Assembly (NCBI GenBank): GCA_921293015.1
Contig: OV121086.1
Location: 44,099,402-44,163,401 of the forward strand
Source of the DNA: Phorcus lineatus
Taxonomy: Eukaryota > Mollusca > Gastropoda > Trochida > Trochidae
DNA: 64,000 nucleotides
Direction of reading: 5' to 3'
Shown: positions 1-12,300 of the stretch, piece after piece
Numbering within the stretch: position 1 is the first letter of the stretch
Layout of the letters: each line of letters begins with the position of its first letter
Position numbers and translations under genes: made by a program
Notes under the pieces: generated by a model
What the model saw: only the letters and a program-made list of their open reading frames with translations
Database searches by the model: none
Told to the model about the DNA's origin: nothing

Positions 1-1430
1 AGATAAACAATATCATATCTGCTTTAACGCTTTATTTTCAGTTCCGAGTTTAGGTAAAATCAAAATCTGCTCACATTACTAACTAAGCCGTTTTCAACTG
101 TCCATATTGTTTCCATTTGTGCAGAGCTGACAATAGATCTTTTATATATCTAAGGAGATATGGCCATCTTGATATTTTCATTTTTGATTACAGGTCAAAT
201 GTAAAGAATCATTTCATTACATCAATAGAAAGCTAAAGTGAGTGCCTATATCCTCATATGCTTTAAATATTCAACTTGAACTGAAAAAGCATGTTAAGTG
301 CCTTTTGATATTTTTGTCAAATCAATAACAATGTGTATAAATTAGAAAAAATAAAGATTTATTTTGTAAAATGAATAGCAATGCATGAAATAAAAAATTC
401 ATTTCATTTGGATTTGCTTACACACTCAGTATGAAAGATTTATATTAGTTCTTGACTAAAAACTTGTCAACAGGGTAATATTTTAAAAATGGTTAGATAA
501 TATCTAAACCAAACGATTGATTATTCAAAAACATTTTTTACTACCCCGTAAGTAAGAAAACACTATTCACTATATGATTATGAAATAAGTCTTCAACAAC
601 AATAAGAACATGACTAAGAATTCATCAAATGTTCCTTAACCCACCTTTTCTGGAATGGTAAACTTAAAATCCACATTTCAACATAATACTTAAGAGTATC
701 CTCGCATTAAATTTAACAAGTCTTATCTTTACAAAGGTATCCTAAGTGTTTACATTTTACAGTTCTTAGGTCCAAATGTGGAACCTGTTGACAACATCCA
801 CATAGGAGAGCATCAACTGAAGCCATGAGAGGACATCAGCTCGATCAATACTTTGTTGAAGCTTGCATCAAATTCTGCACACTCATCAGTTCTTGAGACT
901 TGATTGATTTTTTTTCCAAAAGGTGCATATCGCATATTTATTTTTCTTATCATTTTACTTTTGATACACACATGAACTATTATGAAGATTACTTCATTAT
1001 GATAATTAACCTAATATTGACAACAATGCGATGGCATCCCTTATTTAAAAACCTTCTGTTCTTGAACCGTAGGTATATTTGGCAGCCAGTCTTTATTGAA
1101 GGGATTAAGGGTGAATACTAACAATTTACTGACTTTGGGGATTTAGATAGTGTCATACAATATTTACAACATCAATTTCATACTATTGGTAAAATTTTCT
1201 CACAACAATATACATCAAAATTCATACAATGACGTTAGCATTCATATCATCTTCTAGTCTTAATCAAAAGTGAATATTTCTGGTAAAAACTAGTATAAAT
1301 TCATCTTATTATCCACAATATGAACCAAACTTGTCATCCAGAAAATTTTACCAAATATAAATCAGACCCTTCTATCAAATAAAAGCCAATACAAGTATCA
1401 TATCATTGCAATCAAATATAAATAAAAAAT
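1..1430. other. AT-rich, no supported gene
   Basis: Only short chance frames. A - strand frame near 820-890 (DECAEFDASFNKVLIELMSS) looks protein-like but its acceptor is purine-rich. Confidence 0.5.
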
Positions 1431-1799
1431 CTAAAAACTCATTCTAATTAAATACTTTTTCAATCATTTTTTAAAGAATTGTTTTTCATATCAGAGATCA
1501 TGTGTTAATGAAATGAACTACATCAGGAGGCAACCTATCCTTTGAAAATCTAAAAACTCATTTTAATTATATCACTTTTTTCAATCATTTTTCAAAGAAT
1601 TGTTTTTCATATTAGAGATCATGTGTTAATGAAATGAACTACATCGATATCATGAAGTAAACTATCCTTTAAAAACCTAAAAACTCATTTTAATTATATT
1701 CCTTTTTTCAATAAGGTTTTAAAGAATATTTTTTCATATCAGAGATCATGTTAATGAAATGAACTACATCACGAAGTAACCTATCTTTTATATGATCAT
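1431..1799. repeat. Three tandem units of about 119-127 bp
   Basis: Units begin at 1431, 1550 and 1677 with CTAAAAACTCATT. Each contains AAAGAATTGTTTTTCAT or a close variant, AGAGATCATGT, and AATGAAATGAACTACATC. No coding. Confidence 0.85.
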
Positions 1800-2072
1800 C
1801 CAAAAGACTATAATGTGACTACAGTAGTACCCATTAGAACTGGTGTACTATATCACTCACCAGCACAGTCATCAACTTGCTGAAGGATCTAGATAACAGG
1901 GCCAATTTGAATAAATTTCTGAACATGACACTCCAGATGACAGTAACTCATGCATACAAATGGTGACCCTGTCAAACGGCATCTGCGTATTAAGGAAAAC
2001 AAATATCACAATATCCAATGATTTTGTTCCTCCCTGAATCACATGTTACTCACTCTCAACTCAATCTCACGT

Positions 2073-2321
2073 TTATATATGTGTCATATATATATTGTTA
2101 TGTGTAAATGTGTCACTGGATGAGATCATATAGAGATGTATGAAAAGCCCAGATGTTTCATGCATTGATTTTTCGCTTGACATTTGTTTGTTCACAATAA
2201 TGTTGTCAATTGTCTGATGAATGATTTCGTATTGATTATCGTGGGAGAATGTCAACATGATGTCATGAAGAATGACAGACTTGAAAGCAGTGGTTAACGT
2301 CAGATCTCCACACTTAGGCTA
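2073..2321 (-). other. Weak exon-like open frame, - strand
   Basis: Open after a GGTTAG sequence at about 2322, reading PKCGDLTLTTAFKSVILHDI then MLTFSHDNQYEIIHQTIDNI and closing at a TAA at 2073. The composition looks protein-like, but the acceptor is poor and no family is recognised. It may be a terminal exon or chance. Confidence 0.2.
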
Positions 2322-3539
2322 ACCTATGCATACACAATATCAAGACACCCAAATATGATTAAAAGTATTTTGATTAAATCAATCATCAAATTCAAAGTTC
2401 AAGATAATTTGAAACTACCTGTAAGGCAATTGAGTGCTACATAACAGTGAGTGCTAAACAAGAGTTATATGTTCGTATTTGCACTTATGAAAAATATGAC
2501 ATTGTTGACATTTCACCATATTGGTAATACATTTTGATTCTTGAGTTCTGCTATACCAAACTCATATTGAGTACTCAATGACTCTTATCTAATTTCAAAG
2601 AATCCTGGCAATCATATAAATAGATAAAGGAAGCACAATGGAGAGCTGCAACAAGTGATCTCGAGGTAAAGAGAAACATTAGAATGTGGATCAATATTTC
2701 TGGAAGCATTTCAGCATCAAATAGTGTTAGCTCAGGGGCTTTGCCTCAAGACCACAGCAAGAATTTACAGCACCATTCAAAGAGCTTCCTTCCTAGCTCA
2801 TATTACTTTCATATTCTTTAATGTTTTAGATCAGGTTGAGATCATAATATGATCTAATGAGTCTCATTCATATTATCAAAATTTCATTGCATCATTTCAA
2901 AACCATTTTACCTTAGGTCACATCTGTTATGTGTCTGTTTAGAGGTGACAAATTATTCAAAGGTTATCATTTATATGTCTTTATAGTCAGTGTTAGTCAC
3001 ATATCCAACATCTGTGTTAATCATTATCAAAGACAAGAACTTGAGTGAAAAAGATTTAAAACAAGCCTAATTTCCAATATCCATTCTGTATTAACACAGT
3101 CTCTCTATCCAAAGGAATGCTATTTTCTTTAGATGGAATTGCCTAAAATCAATAAATTGTTTAGACAATCTCAACTGCATAAACTCAATCTATTCATCCT
3201 GAGGGTTACAATTCCAAATAGTTTGATCTTTTCATCAAATAGACTCACAGACAAAATTAGACTTCAAATTTCATAACAACATTTTACAAGCATCCTACCT
3301 TAAGTCATCTCCGTTCTATATCCTTCAGATAGTCTCTCCCTCCCAAGGGATGACATTTCCTACTGCCTGTGAGTCCGTCTGGTCAGACCAGAGTCCTGTG
3401 TGTGTATTGTTCTAGAGGACAGGACAGACAAACACTGCCTGTGAGTCCACACTCTGATGTGTTGAGTGCAGCCTGTCTGTCAGGACGTGACCTTCTTGTG
3501 TTAAAGGGATTGTCTGACTCTGTGTATATTGAGACCTGG

Positions 3540-3800
3540 GGACACCAGTAGCCAAAACCTTATGATAGTCTCTTTCTAAGGGATATTTGTAGGCCATAAC
3601 CTTTGAATAATCTATGTCATGGGGTAGCTGGTGACACAGCATGATCTGTGACTATAGGATTGCTAGTAACCAGAACCTTAGAATTCTATATGAATTCAGT
3701 AGCCCTCTACTTCTCATGGTATGTGCCAAAGAAAACTACTAGCCTGAACTTATGAAGCCTATGACTCCGAGATACTAAAAGCCCTCACATGTAAATGTAA
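3540..3800. repeat. Decayed units of the 42-bp array
   Basis: Degenerate motifs such as CAGTAGCCAAAACCTTATGA, GATAGTCTCTTTCTAAGGGA and TACTAAAAGCC follow the 42-bp unit's order on the far side of the MITE, so the array once extended here. Confidence 0.55.
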
Positions 3801-3957
3801 ATACTTATTTTCAGGAGAAGCATTTATATAGGCATTTTCTGCCTGTTTGCTAATCCTTTTTACTTTTTGTATATATAATATTATTATATATATATATATA
3901 TTCTGAATGTTGTGTATTATATGTTTTATGGAAATAAAATACTGTTTAAATCAAATA

Positions 3958-4324
3958 CCGTATTCGACTTAATAACTGCCCACTCCCCTATAAGCGCCCA
4001 CCCACCACGTTTTTGAGTGAACAATATGCGTCCTGATTTAGCGCCCACCTATCAACATTGCTTACCTTGCATGCTGATTCATTGAGGAAGGTTTTTCAGT
4101 CTTGCAATAAGTCTTTTACTTCCACTAAAGTGAAGAATACAGGGTATTTCAAGACCCCCAGCCACCACCAAAATGATAAAACTTATAAAACCATATTTCA
4201 AAGACATGTGTATCGTAAGAAAACACTTTCAAGACTAAACTTGAGGACAATTTTTATCGTTTTAATTAGCGCCCCCTTTTACCAATTTTTTAAGCGCCCC
4301 GGGCGCTTATCACGTCGAATACGG
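3958..4324. mobile_element. 367-bp MITE with CCGTATTCGAC terminal inverted repeats and TA target duplication
   Basis: The left end CCGTATTCGACTTAATAA is mirrored by the right end, reverse complement CCGTATTCGACGTGATAA. TA flanks each side, as for Tc1/mariner-type insertion. Near both ends are GCGCCC motifs, and the right end holds the 19-bp palindrome TAAGCGCCCCGGGCGCTTA. The 92-codon open frame spanning it is chance. It is inserted within the decayed part of the 42-bp tandem array. Confidence 0.85.
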
Positions 4325-4365
4325 TACTTATTTTGATAACTACAACCATTAGCCAGCAACCTTAT

Positions 4366-5520
4366 GGAATCTGTGAGTACAGGATAGTTGTAGAAGATCA
4401 ATCCTAACGATACTCTGTGAGTAAGGGATACTAGTAGCCTGCAACCTGAGGATAGTCTGTGAGATAGGCATAATAATAGCCTGCTACAATAGGATAGTCT
4501 ATGAGAGAGGGATACTAGTAGCCTGCAACCTGAGGATAGTCTGTGAGATAGGCATAATAATAGCCTGCAACTTTAGGATAGTCTGTGAGTTAGGCATAAT
4601 AATAGCCTGCAACACTAGGATAGTCTGTGAGACAGGGATACTAGTAGCCTGCAACTTTAGGATAGTCTGTGAGTAATGGATACTAGTAGCCTGTAACTTT
4701 AGGATAGTCTGTGAGTAAGGGATACTAGTAGCCTGTAACTTTAGGATAGTCTGTGAGACAGGGATACTAGTAGCATGTAACTTAGGATAGTCTGTGAGTA
4801 AGGGATACTAGCTAGTAGCCTGTAACTTGAGGATAGTTTGTGAGTAAGGGATACTAGTAGCCTGTGACTTTAGGATAGTCTGTGAGTTAGGCATAATAAT
4901 AGCCTGCAACACTAGGATAGTCTATGAGACAGGGATACTAGTAGTCTGTAACTTTAGGATAGTCTGTGAGTAAGGCATAATAATAGCCTGCAACACTAGG
5001 ATAGTCTGTGAGACAGGGATACTAGTAGCTTGCAACTTTAGGATAGTCTGTGAGTAATGGATACTAGTAGCCTGTAACTTTAGGATAGTCTGTGAGTAAG
5101 GGATACTAGTAGCCTGTAACTTTAGGATAGTCTGTGAGACAGGGATACTAGTAGCATGTAACTTAGGATAGTCTGTGAGTAAGGGATACTAGCTAGTAGC
5201 CTGTAACTTGAGGATAGTTTGTGAGTAAGGGATACTAGTAGCCTGTGACTTTAGGATAGTCTGTGAGTTAGGCATAATAATAGCCTGCAACACTAGGATA
5301 GTCTATGAGAGAGGGATACTAGTAGCCTGTAACTTTAGGATAGTATGTGAGTTAGGCATAATAATAGCCTGCAACACTAGGATAGTCTGTGAGACAGGGA
5401 TACTAGTAGTCTGTAACTTTAGGATAGTCTGTGAGTAAGGCATAATAATAGCCTGCAACACTAGGATAGTCTGTGAGACAGGGATACTAGTAGCCTGTAA
5501 CTTTAGGATAGTCTGTGAGT
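4366..5520. repeat. 42-bp tandem array, about 27 units, with a 381-bp higher-order period
   Basis: The unit contains GATAGTCTGTGAGTAAGG, ATACTAGTAGCCTG and TAACTTTAG. Two unit types alternate (GGGATACTAGTAG and GGCATAATAATAG). A distinctive variant (ACTAGCTAGTAGCC) occurs at 4809 and again 381 bp later, showing block duplication. Diverged units extend left past the MITE to about 3540. Not coding. Confidence 0.95.
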
Positions 5521-6130
5521 CTGCAAGAACTTTTCCTTATTGTTAAAAAATAAGACTATATTTGGGCTATAATTTGCTAAATGTTCAGGAAAAAATTTTT
5601 CTTGCAGAAACCAAAAGATGTTCAGTCTATCTCTGTTGCAGTTCACTAAATAAAAACTTCAAAAAGAATTTACCTCTGCGTTACTTTTTGTGCCTAGTAT
5701 ATGTTCTCTCCTATCATGTTATGCCTGTATCATTCCTATGGTGTGCTGTTCATTAAGAGGAAAAGAGTATTTACTTTGTTAATGTTTATTAGCTAAGGGA
5801 TGACAGCTAAACAGCTTTTTATTACTCACCCGGAAGCTGTTATGTAAACTGTTTTATAATTGAATTTATGAATTATTTACACAGTTTGTATCATAAAGGT
5901 CCTGGGAAAATGATTAAATTCAAATTGAGAAATAAGGAAATAATGAACATAAACTGTCTCATAATAATGTTATGTTAGCATCGATATACAAAATTTATAT
6001 ATAAAGGAAATCATTCAATGTTTTCCTTATTGCAAAGTTGCTAAGATTGTGCATATTTGTGATGATGTTGATAATGATAATTATGAAAATAATGAAGATA
6101 ACATGCATAATAACTTAAAGATATCCTACT

Positions 6131-6293
6131 AATTAAGACTTCATATGCACCTCCCCCTTCTTCACCCGACTGTGCTATTGTGGGGAAGGTTCCCTTTGCT
6201 TCATCATCCTGACAAGATTCAATATTACAGCTGGGTTGACTAGGGCACAACTCAACAATATGGTCTCCAAGATTATCACAAGATTTTCTATAC
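6131..6293 (-). CDS. Candidate exon, - strand, Cys- and Glu-rich
   Basis: The acceptor ATACTTACAG precedes 6293. The frame reads YRKSCDNLGDHIVELCPSQP, then SCNIESCQDDEAKGTFPTIA and a Glu/Gly-rich stretch ending AYEVLIS. The start takes one base, matching the two-base end of the segment 8438-8682 (joined: LWTMYRKSCD). The donor is unclear; GTAGGA near 6130 is one option, so the lower boundary is approximate. Family not recognised. Confidence 0.35.
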
Positions 6294-6827
6294 CTGTAAG
6301 TATATGTTTGTTCATGTGGCTGACATCATTGGTGCACAAGGTCTTATTTTCAATTTAAAACCCTAAATACAAAAAATGACCTTAAAACATTAAACCTTAC
6401 AGGCCCGTAGCAAAAGTTTACTTATGACCTTTCCCACAAGAGCTGTAACTACTTAACAAGTTAGAACTACCAAACGAGCTAGGACTACTTAACGGTAATG
6501 TCATTTGAAATATACACAATTAAAAAATTTAGGGAAAAAAACAACTTTTTTTGCTCTTTATTTCAATGTTTGTATGAAAAAATAGAATATTATATGTTTC
6601 ATGAGGCATCTGACCCTTTTCTGTAGATTGAGAACGTGACGTGAACATTAAATGCCTGTATTTGGTCTCACCGACGTTGTAAGCGGGTGTTTTTCTTAAA
6701 TAAATCTTATCATGGTCTGACTCAATCTTGGCACTTGAAGCTGGTTGGTGTCTTGGACACTTCTATGGTACCCTGATAGGAGGAGATTATACTGTAGGTT
6801 CAAGTTCAGCAGATAGTTAATACTCAC

Positions 6828-7004
6828 TTGGTATCTTTCTGATCCTTGCCTTTAAAGCTGCAAGTTCTGGGATTGAGCTGGACCTTGACCTTTGAAATCG
6901 AGCTCTGAAATCCCTCAGACCCTTGGGTGATTTACCAAAAAACGCAGCATCAAACTCTTTGAGTTGTTCAGGAGAGGCTGGTAATGGGAATCCGTCAGTG
7001 TCCC
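6828..7004 (-). CDS. Candidate internal exon, - strand, phase 1-1
   Basis: A TATATTTCAG acceptor and a CCAA|GTGAGT donor bound 177 bp: two bases, 58 codons, one base. It encodes DTDGFPLPASPEQLKEFDAA, then FFGKSPKGLRDFRARFQRSR and a basic helical end. The first part of this exon has a diverged second copy 152 bp away (about 7113-7160). Both splice sites and the frame are strong. I do not recognise the family. The phase agrees with the exon candidates at 33368 and 43524 on the same strand. Confidence 0.5.
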
Positions 7005-7112
7005 CTGAAATATAGAAAGAAGGTTTTGTAGTGGCAGTGTGATCCGAGAATATAATCATACATACAATAATTTAAATCAATGGTAGGAAATTTCATTACA
7101 AAAGGAATTGTT

Positions 7113-7160
7113 GAGTTGTTCAGGGGACTCTGGTATTGGGAAACCGTCAATGTTCCAAAA
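7113..7160 (-). pseudogene. Diverged partial copy of the exon at 6828-7004
   Basis: The - strand reads NIDGFPIPESPEQL, matching DTDGFPLPASPEQL of the neighbouring exon, and then diverges. The two copies are in the same orientation, 152 bp apart. No acceptor matching the parent (TTTCAG) is kept, so this is probably a dead tandem duplicate. Confidence 0.5.
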
Positions 7161-8437
7161 TCTTTTTGTAATGGATATGACCAGATATGTATATATTCAG
7201 TTTTTAAATTACGCAATTCTGTTTTAGTAGATATGGCAGGACATTTAGAACAATTAAATCTAAAAAATGCAGGCTGAAAAGGAACCAATTTGTTTCTTTA
7301 AATCCAGTATTAAAATGCATTAAAATGAAACTCTGTAGCAGGACAACTACTTAGCCCAGTTTTAAAAGCCCTTTTACAAAAGTTTACTTATGATCTTTCC
7401 CATAAGAGCTGTCTCTACTTAACAAGTTAGAACTACCAAACAAGCTAGAACTACTTAACGGTAATGTCATTTGAAATATACACAATTAAAAAATCTACCA
7501 ACAATTCTATCTTCACGGCTTTAAAACTATGACCATTCTTATATTAACACTCATTCATGAAATTATGTTGCCATTGACATAATCAATGGGTATGCATTCC
7601 ACATTAAATACTAAGGAATTTAAGAATATGCTCAAACATGTGCTCATGCTATTCTATTGAATTGATCACAAAAATCCGACCATATAACTTAATTCATCAA
7701 AATGATGGGCATTGCTTTAAGTATGCTGCTTATGTAAAAATAATACTGGTAAAATGTTTTAAAGATCAGCTCAACCAAAATAACATACTATATCCTTTAT
7801 CCCTCGTTGACCTTTAGTCTAGGATTAACTCCCCCCATAATGCTGTACTTAATATAAATGACACGATGAATAGTCTCATTCTACTGCAACTCACCCTACC
7901 AGGATATTTTCAGATTTATATCAAGATTAGAAGGTCAAGCCTTTATAATGAAGTGATGTAATGCTCTGTTTAACAATGACACCAATACAAAGAAAAACAA
8001 GGGTTTATATACTGTGATTTGGCTTGTTGTGTAGGTGTTATAATCTAAAGTTTTTTGTGTGTAGTTTTCTCTTTCTATTGAATGGAAAACTTTCATAAGC
8101 CCTGTTCTTGAGCAACTGGACGTTGAATGAATGTTAAAATGCATAATTACCAGAGTTCATTGCGACCATGAATACATCAAATACCAAAAGAATCGACATT
8201 AATGGTGTACAATAATAGCACCGACATGATCTTGCAAATGCTTGAATTATTTCCATACTATTAATTACCAAGTATAATTTTGAGTAAGCGAATCAAACAC
8301 AACAACTGACAATTTAAAGATAACCACATTCAAATGCAACGTCCATTTTTGAAAGAACTCAGCCGGAAGTTCATGGTTTGCACATTAATCCCTATGGGAT
8401 GATAGAACTGAAAATTAATTCAACAGTGAATACCTAC

Positions 8438-8682
8438 ATTGTCCAAAGATTTAATGAAATTTCAAATCTTACTCCAAATAAAGGCACATCATTAGAAAGT
8501 ATTATTCCAACGTATGCGTAAGCAAAATAAGTATTCTCTGCAGTATCAAAGTAAAAACGTGGTCTTGAAATGGTATTGTCAGTTACATCGCTTCTTTTCC
8601 TCTGACTAGGAATACGGATTTCAAGTACCTCTGATTCTACATGGTAAATGCACATGTTTGTAAATGTAAATCTGTTTCCACC
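8438..8682 (-). CDS. Candidate internal exon, - strand, unrecognised protein
   Basis: A CGTTTTCAG acceptor lies just before 8682 and an AT|GTAGGT donor follows 8438. The 245-bp segment has 81 codons plus two bases, beginning GGNRFTFTNMCIYHVESEVL, with IPSQRKRSDVTDN and RPRFYFDTAENTYFAYAYVG later. The alternating hydrophobic pattern suggests a beta-rich domain. An alternative donor (GGA|GTAAGA) lies earlier. Its end phase matches the segment starting at 6293 but not the exon-like segment 7004-6828 between them, so the two may belong to different transcripts. Family unknown. Confidence 0.45.
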
Positions 8683-8734
8683 CTGAAAACGACATCAGAA
8701 AATGAAAACAGCTAGGTCGTACATGCATATAAAT

Positions 8735-8759
8735 ACATATACATATACATATACATATT
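8735..8759. repeat. (ACATAT)n short microsatellite
   Basis: Four near-perfect ATACAT hexamers in a row. Confidence 0.8.
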
Positions 8760-9263
8760 CAAATATGAAACTTCCATCGTATACATTTTGGTCTTAAAGA
8801 AAAGCAGTAGTTACACCCAAAAATGTAATAATAGTCAATAAAAAAATTCAACAAAAAATTCTTCGATGAAGAAGGAAGAAAACAACTATCACTACGTACC
8901 ACAGCCTCCTAAAAGTACATTCAAACCATGTATCCAATTCTAGTACACTGTTAACTTCAAAGCGGATATCCACAACACGTAATATCCCAAGCCTCTGAAC
9001 CAAAGGTCAGTTTCCTGATATCGGACTCTATCCTCAGATGGACTGGACGTGTCCCTGACCACTCTATGCAAACATATTGGGGATTAGTGTCTAATGCGCT
9101 CTGGCATTTAGCATTACAAGGTCACATATGGCGTAACATACTGTAAGACCGCTACTACAGTCAGTGCCGTTTAACACATACCATAAAGGCTTCTGCAATT
9201 AATGTGTATGTTGACTGTAGGGATTAAGAACACCTCGAGCACACGAAGAACACTTTGATAAAG

Positions 9264-9396
9264 TTTCCTAGACTTTGTGTTAGTATTGTAGACTCAGTGT
9301 TAGTGTCCTAGAGTCTGTGTTATTATCCTAGACTTTGATATCGTACCCAAGATTGTTGTTAGTATCCCAGACTTTTTGTTATTGCCTTAGATTTTG
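9264..9396. repeat. Degenerate tandem repeat of about 25 bp
   Basis: Five or six imperfect units resembling CCTAGACTTTGTGTTAGTAT. Period and sequence have drifted. Confidence 0.6.
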
Positions 9397-9399
9397 TAA

Positions 9400-12300
9400 C
9401 GGATGATTTGATTAAATATAGGCCTCTGATAGAAAAAAAGAGTGACGAAATTATAAGCCTTTTATATGTTGAAAACTCATTTAAAAAGCGTTCCCTATAC
9501 ATTTGTACACCATAATAACATGGACATTTAACGGTTGACTGTACAGTTTAATAAAGAACATAGATACCAAACACGGGTAATGGCCACCGCAATCCAGTTG
9601 TTACAAACTTAACCTTGTTCCTTAAATTGACACGCGTTGCTTTCTTGGACTGTCTCATGTATCAAAAACATAATTTTTTCACAAGAATTAAAAAAACCTG
9701 AACGCCTGACCAGCATACATGCTGACTTTACGGGTAAAAAATTTAACCGGCACCCTAAATTGTGTTGGTAGTCATTGGACAAATCTTGACCCCAGATATA
9801 TATGATAAACTACTGTTGTAGAATTAATAAAATTTAAAAATAATTCAGCTGTCAGAGCTTCACCTCTACCTATGAAAGCCTGAGGACATGTATTGGTAGG
9901 TATTCGTTAATTTTTGTTATGGGTGAAAAGCTAGTAAATGTAATGAGACAATCCATATACATGTGGCTACTTGGTTCTGAAGGTGTGGGAATCATGTTAG
10001 CAAAAATATGAGAAGGAAGGAAGGTGGCTCGAGGGACTGTCGGTTGAATATTTTCATAAAGCGTAGACGGATGTCATCCATGACCTATATCTGATAAGTA
10101 TTAATAAGCGGATTTTCTTATGATAACATATATTAAAGCGGATATCATGCACGAAGCCACAGGATCACGTGGGTGAATCTATCTCCCGAATACATACTTC
10201 CTTTTAATTTGACTCATATTTGTTAATTTACTTCCTTGATTTTGACCACAATCTTGATAAACTGTTCCACATTTCAATGAAAACTTTCAAAGCTGTCATT
10301 ATTTTTAACCCGTTTTCCGTCACATTAATCAAGACTCTGCAATATTTGGCAAGTAACCCTTAACAATGGTGTTTGGGTGATTAGAACACTTTTACGTTTC
10401 AAGGTTATCATTCTGTTATAATGTTTTCAATATAAAAAAACAGTTCATTATTTCAAGCGGTGGATGATATACACACACTTGTGTTAATATTAATTGCAAA
10501 ACTTTCCCAAAATAATCTTTCTTCTGATTCATATATTTGTATAGTCTCCAGATGATCTCGCTTGAATTAGATTTATTTAAACGAAAACGAAAGAAAGTCT
10601 AGATCTTAATGCAACTATAAGAGCCTTAAGAACAATATTTCACACTAAAAATGTTAGTTAATCATACTAAAATTATTTCCATTCTAACAAAGACATGTCA
10701 TAATTGCATTTTAAACGTTTGCAAATTAAGAATAACATCATACAAAATGATTTTTAAATTTGTCACATTGGAAATATTATATTCAGGAATTGTGTACTCA
10801 GCATAAACAGTAATGCAGCTAGGATTTAGGATTTGGTTACTTACGATATCCAAATTATATCAAAGAAAGGGTCCAACATACCCGTGACCTACCGTGTTAC
10901 TAATTAACATGATATTGAAGGATTTTTAAGGATGATTAATTTAAATTTTTGTTTCAGATATTTCAATATTACAATAATTTTTATTGATAAAGAGACTATG
11001 CAAAGTCTATCACAGTTAATAACTTTATCAACTTAAACCTCCAGCCACAAAGGAAAGGGGCGACTTCATTTCGTGAAAACCCTATTTTCCGTATTATTAC
11101 TTTCTCTGGGAGCCGCGTAATTACTTCGGTAACATTGTAACCGTTGTTGTAAAAATACTTCCCCCTTGGCTACTGTTAGTATAATTAGAAGGTTGATTGA
11201 AAAAATCTGCTGTCCCGACGGCAAGATATGTTTAGCCTGTAATCAACGCCTAATTGCTTATATCATCTTCTATACAAAAGCTCTAGTCCATCCTTAGATT
11301 ATAACACTTGATTTGGTGAAAAAATAAGAAAGAAAAATATGGTCGCAAGCGACGACAAACGGATTCAGCGCATTAAAAGAACATTCATTACGTACATAGT
11401 GATGTTAGCAATCATCCCTGAAAGTTTTATGAAAATTGGCCGACGCATTTGGCTACAACAGCATGTTTCATGTGACCTAAAGTGTGATTATTGCAAAAGA
11501 AGTTGATAATGTGAAAAAACTATGCTACTCAATCAATTACAATCACAATATGTTACCAATCAAAAACCTAAGTGAAACTAAATTCGTATCAGGTCATATA
11601 TACAGTATCCTAATAAATATAGGATATAGTTGAATCCATCCAATTTTAGTTCATAGGAAATGAAATAGAGGAATCGTAACAAATATGCTTATGTTGTAGG
11701 TTAAGTGCATTAGTTGAAACAATAACTTTAATAAATCCATGTTTTACACTTTACAATCATCATTTACTACAATTCTGATCATTTCAGAATATGTGCTGTT
11801 TTTGCTCCTTACTGATTTGTGCTCATTCTGTTTCATGTATTGCTGCTATTTGTCACGCTCAAAATGAAACTTGAAATCGACCAACTTTGACGGCCTCTAT
11901 CTAAGTTGTCATGAACACGATTGAATTAAATGTTAATATCCTCGATAGAATATTCTTTAGCCTGTCTTTTGAGGTAATACACAACGTTGTATGGTTTGTT
12001 GTTTGTTAGTTAGGACGTTACAAGAACACACTGTAAATGCCTCGTTTTCTGAATTTGCAAACTTTGACATTCACGCATGACCGGAAATGATTGTTCGCGA
12101 GCGATTTTTTCTTTATTCATAGAGACATTAGTCACATCTAACTCTCATGCAAAAATCATGAAATTCGACGGGTAGGTTTTTGAATCAGCCTTTGAAATTT
12201 GCGATTTTTGAAAATTCGGTAAATTGGAATGGTCGCTGTGGAAAAAGTGTTGTGAATTTTCAGATTCTGAGACAATGTTGTTATAGGTCAATGCTTTAAC

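Larger units (their letters stand above)
6411..7494. repeat. 118-bp direct repeat pair flanking the candidate exon
   Basis: Copies at 6411-6528 and 7377-7494 (966 bp apart) share AACAAGTTAGAACTACCAAA and ACTTAACGGTAATGTCATTT with few changes. They bracket the exon-like segment at 6828-7004 and its partial copy. This may be a segmental duplication or two copies of a dispersed repeat. Confidence 0.8.

Noticed and set aside
3369..3642. Overlapping open frames on both strands
   Set aside because: Sequence is a degenerate repeat region; no family or splice support.
4058..4336. 92-codon frame
   Set aside because: Lies inside and across the end of the 367-bp MITE; no transposase-like motif.
4366..5520. 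CRISPR-like array
   Set aside because: Units are contiguous 42-bp tandem copies without unique spacers, in an animal genome.
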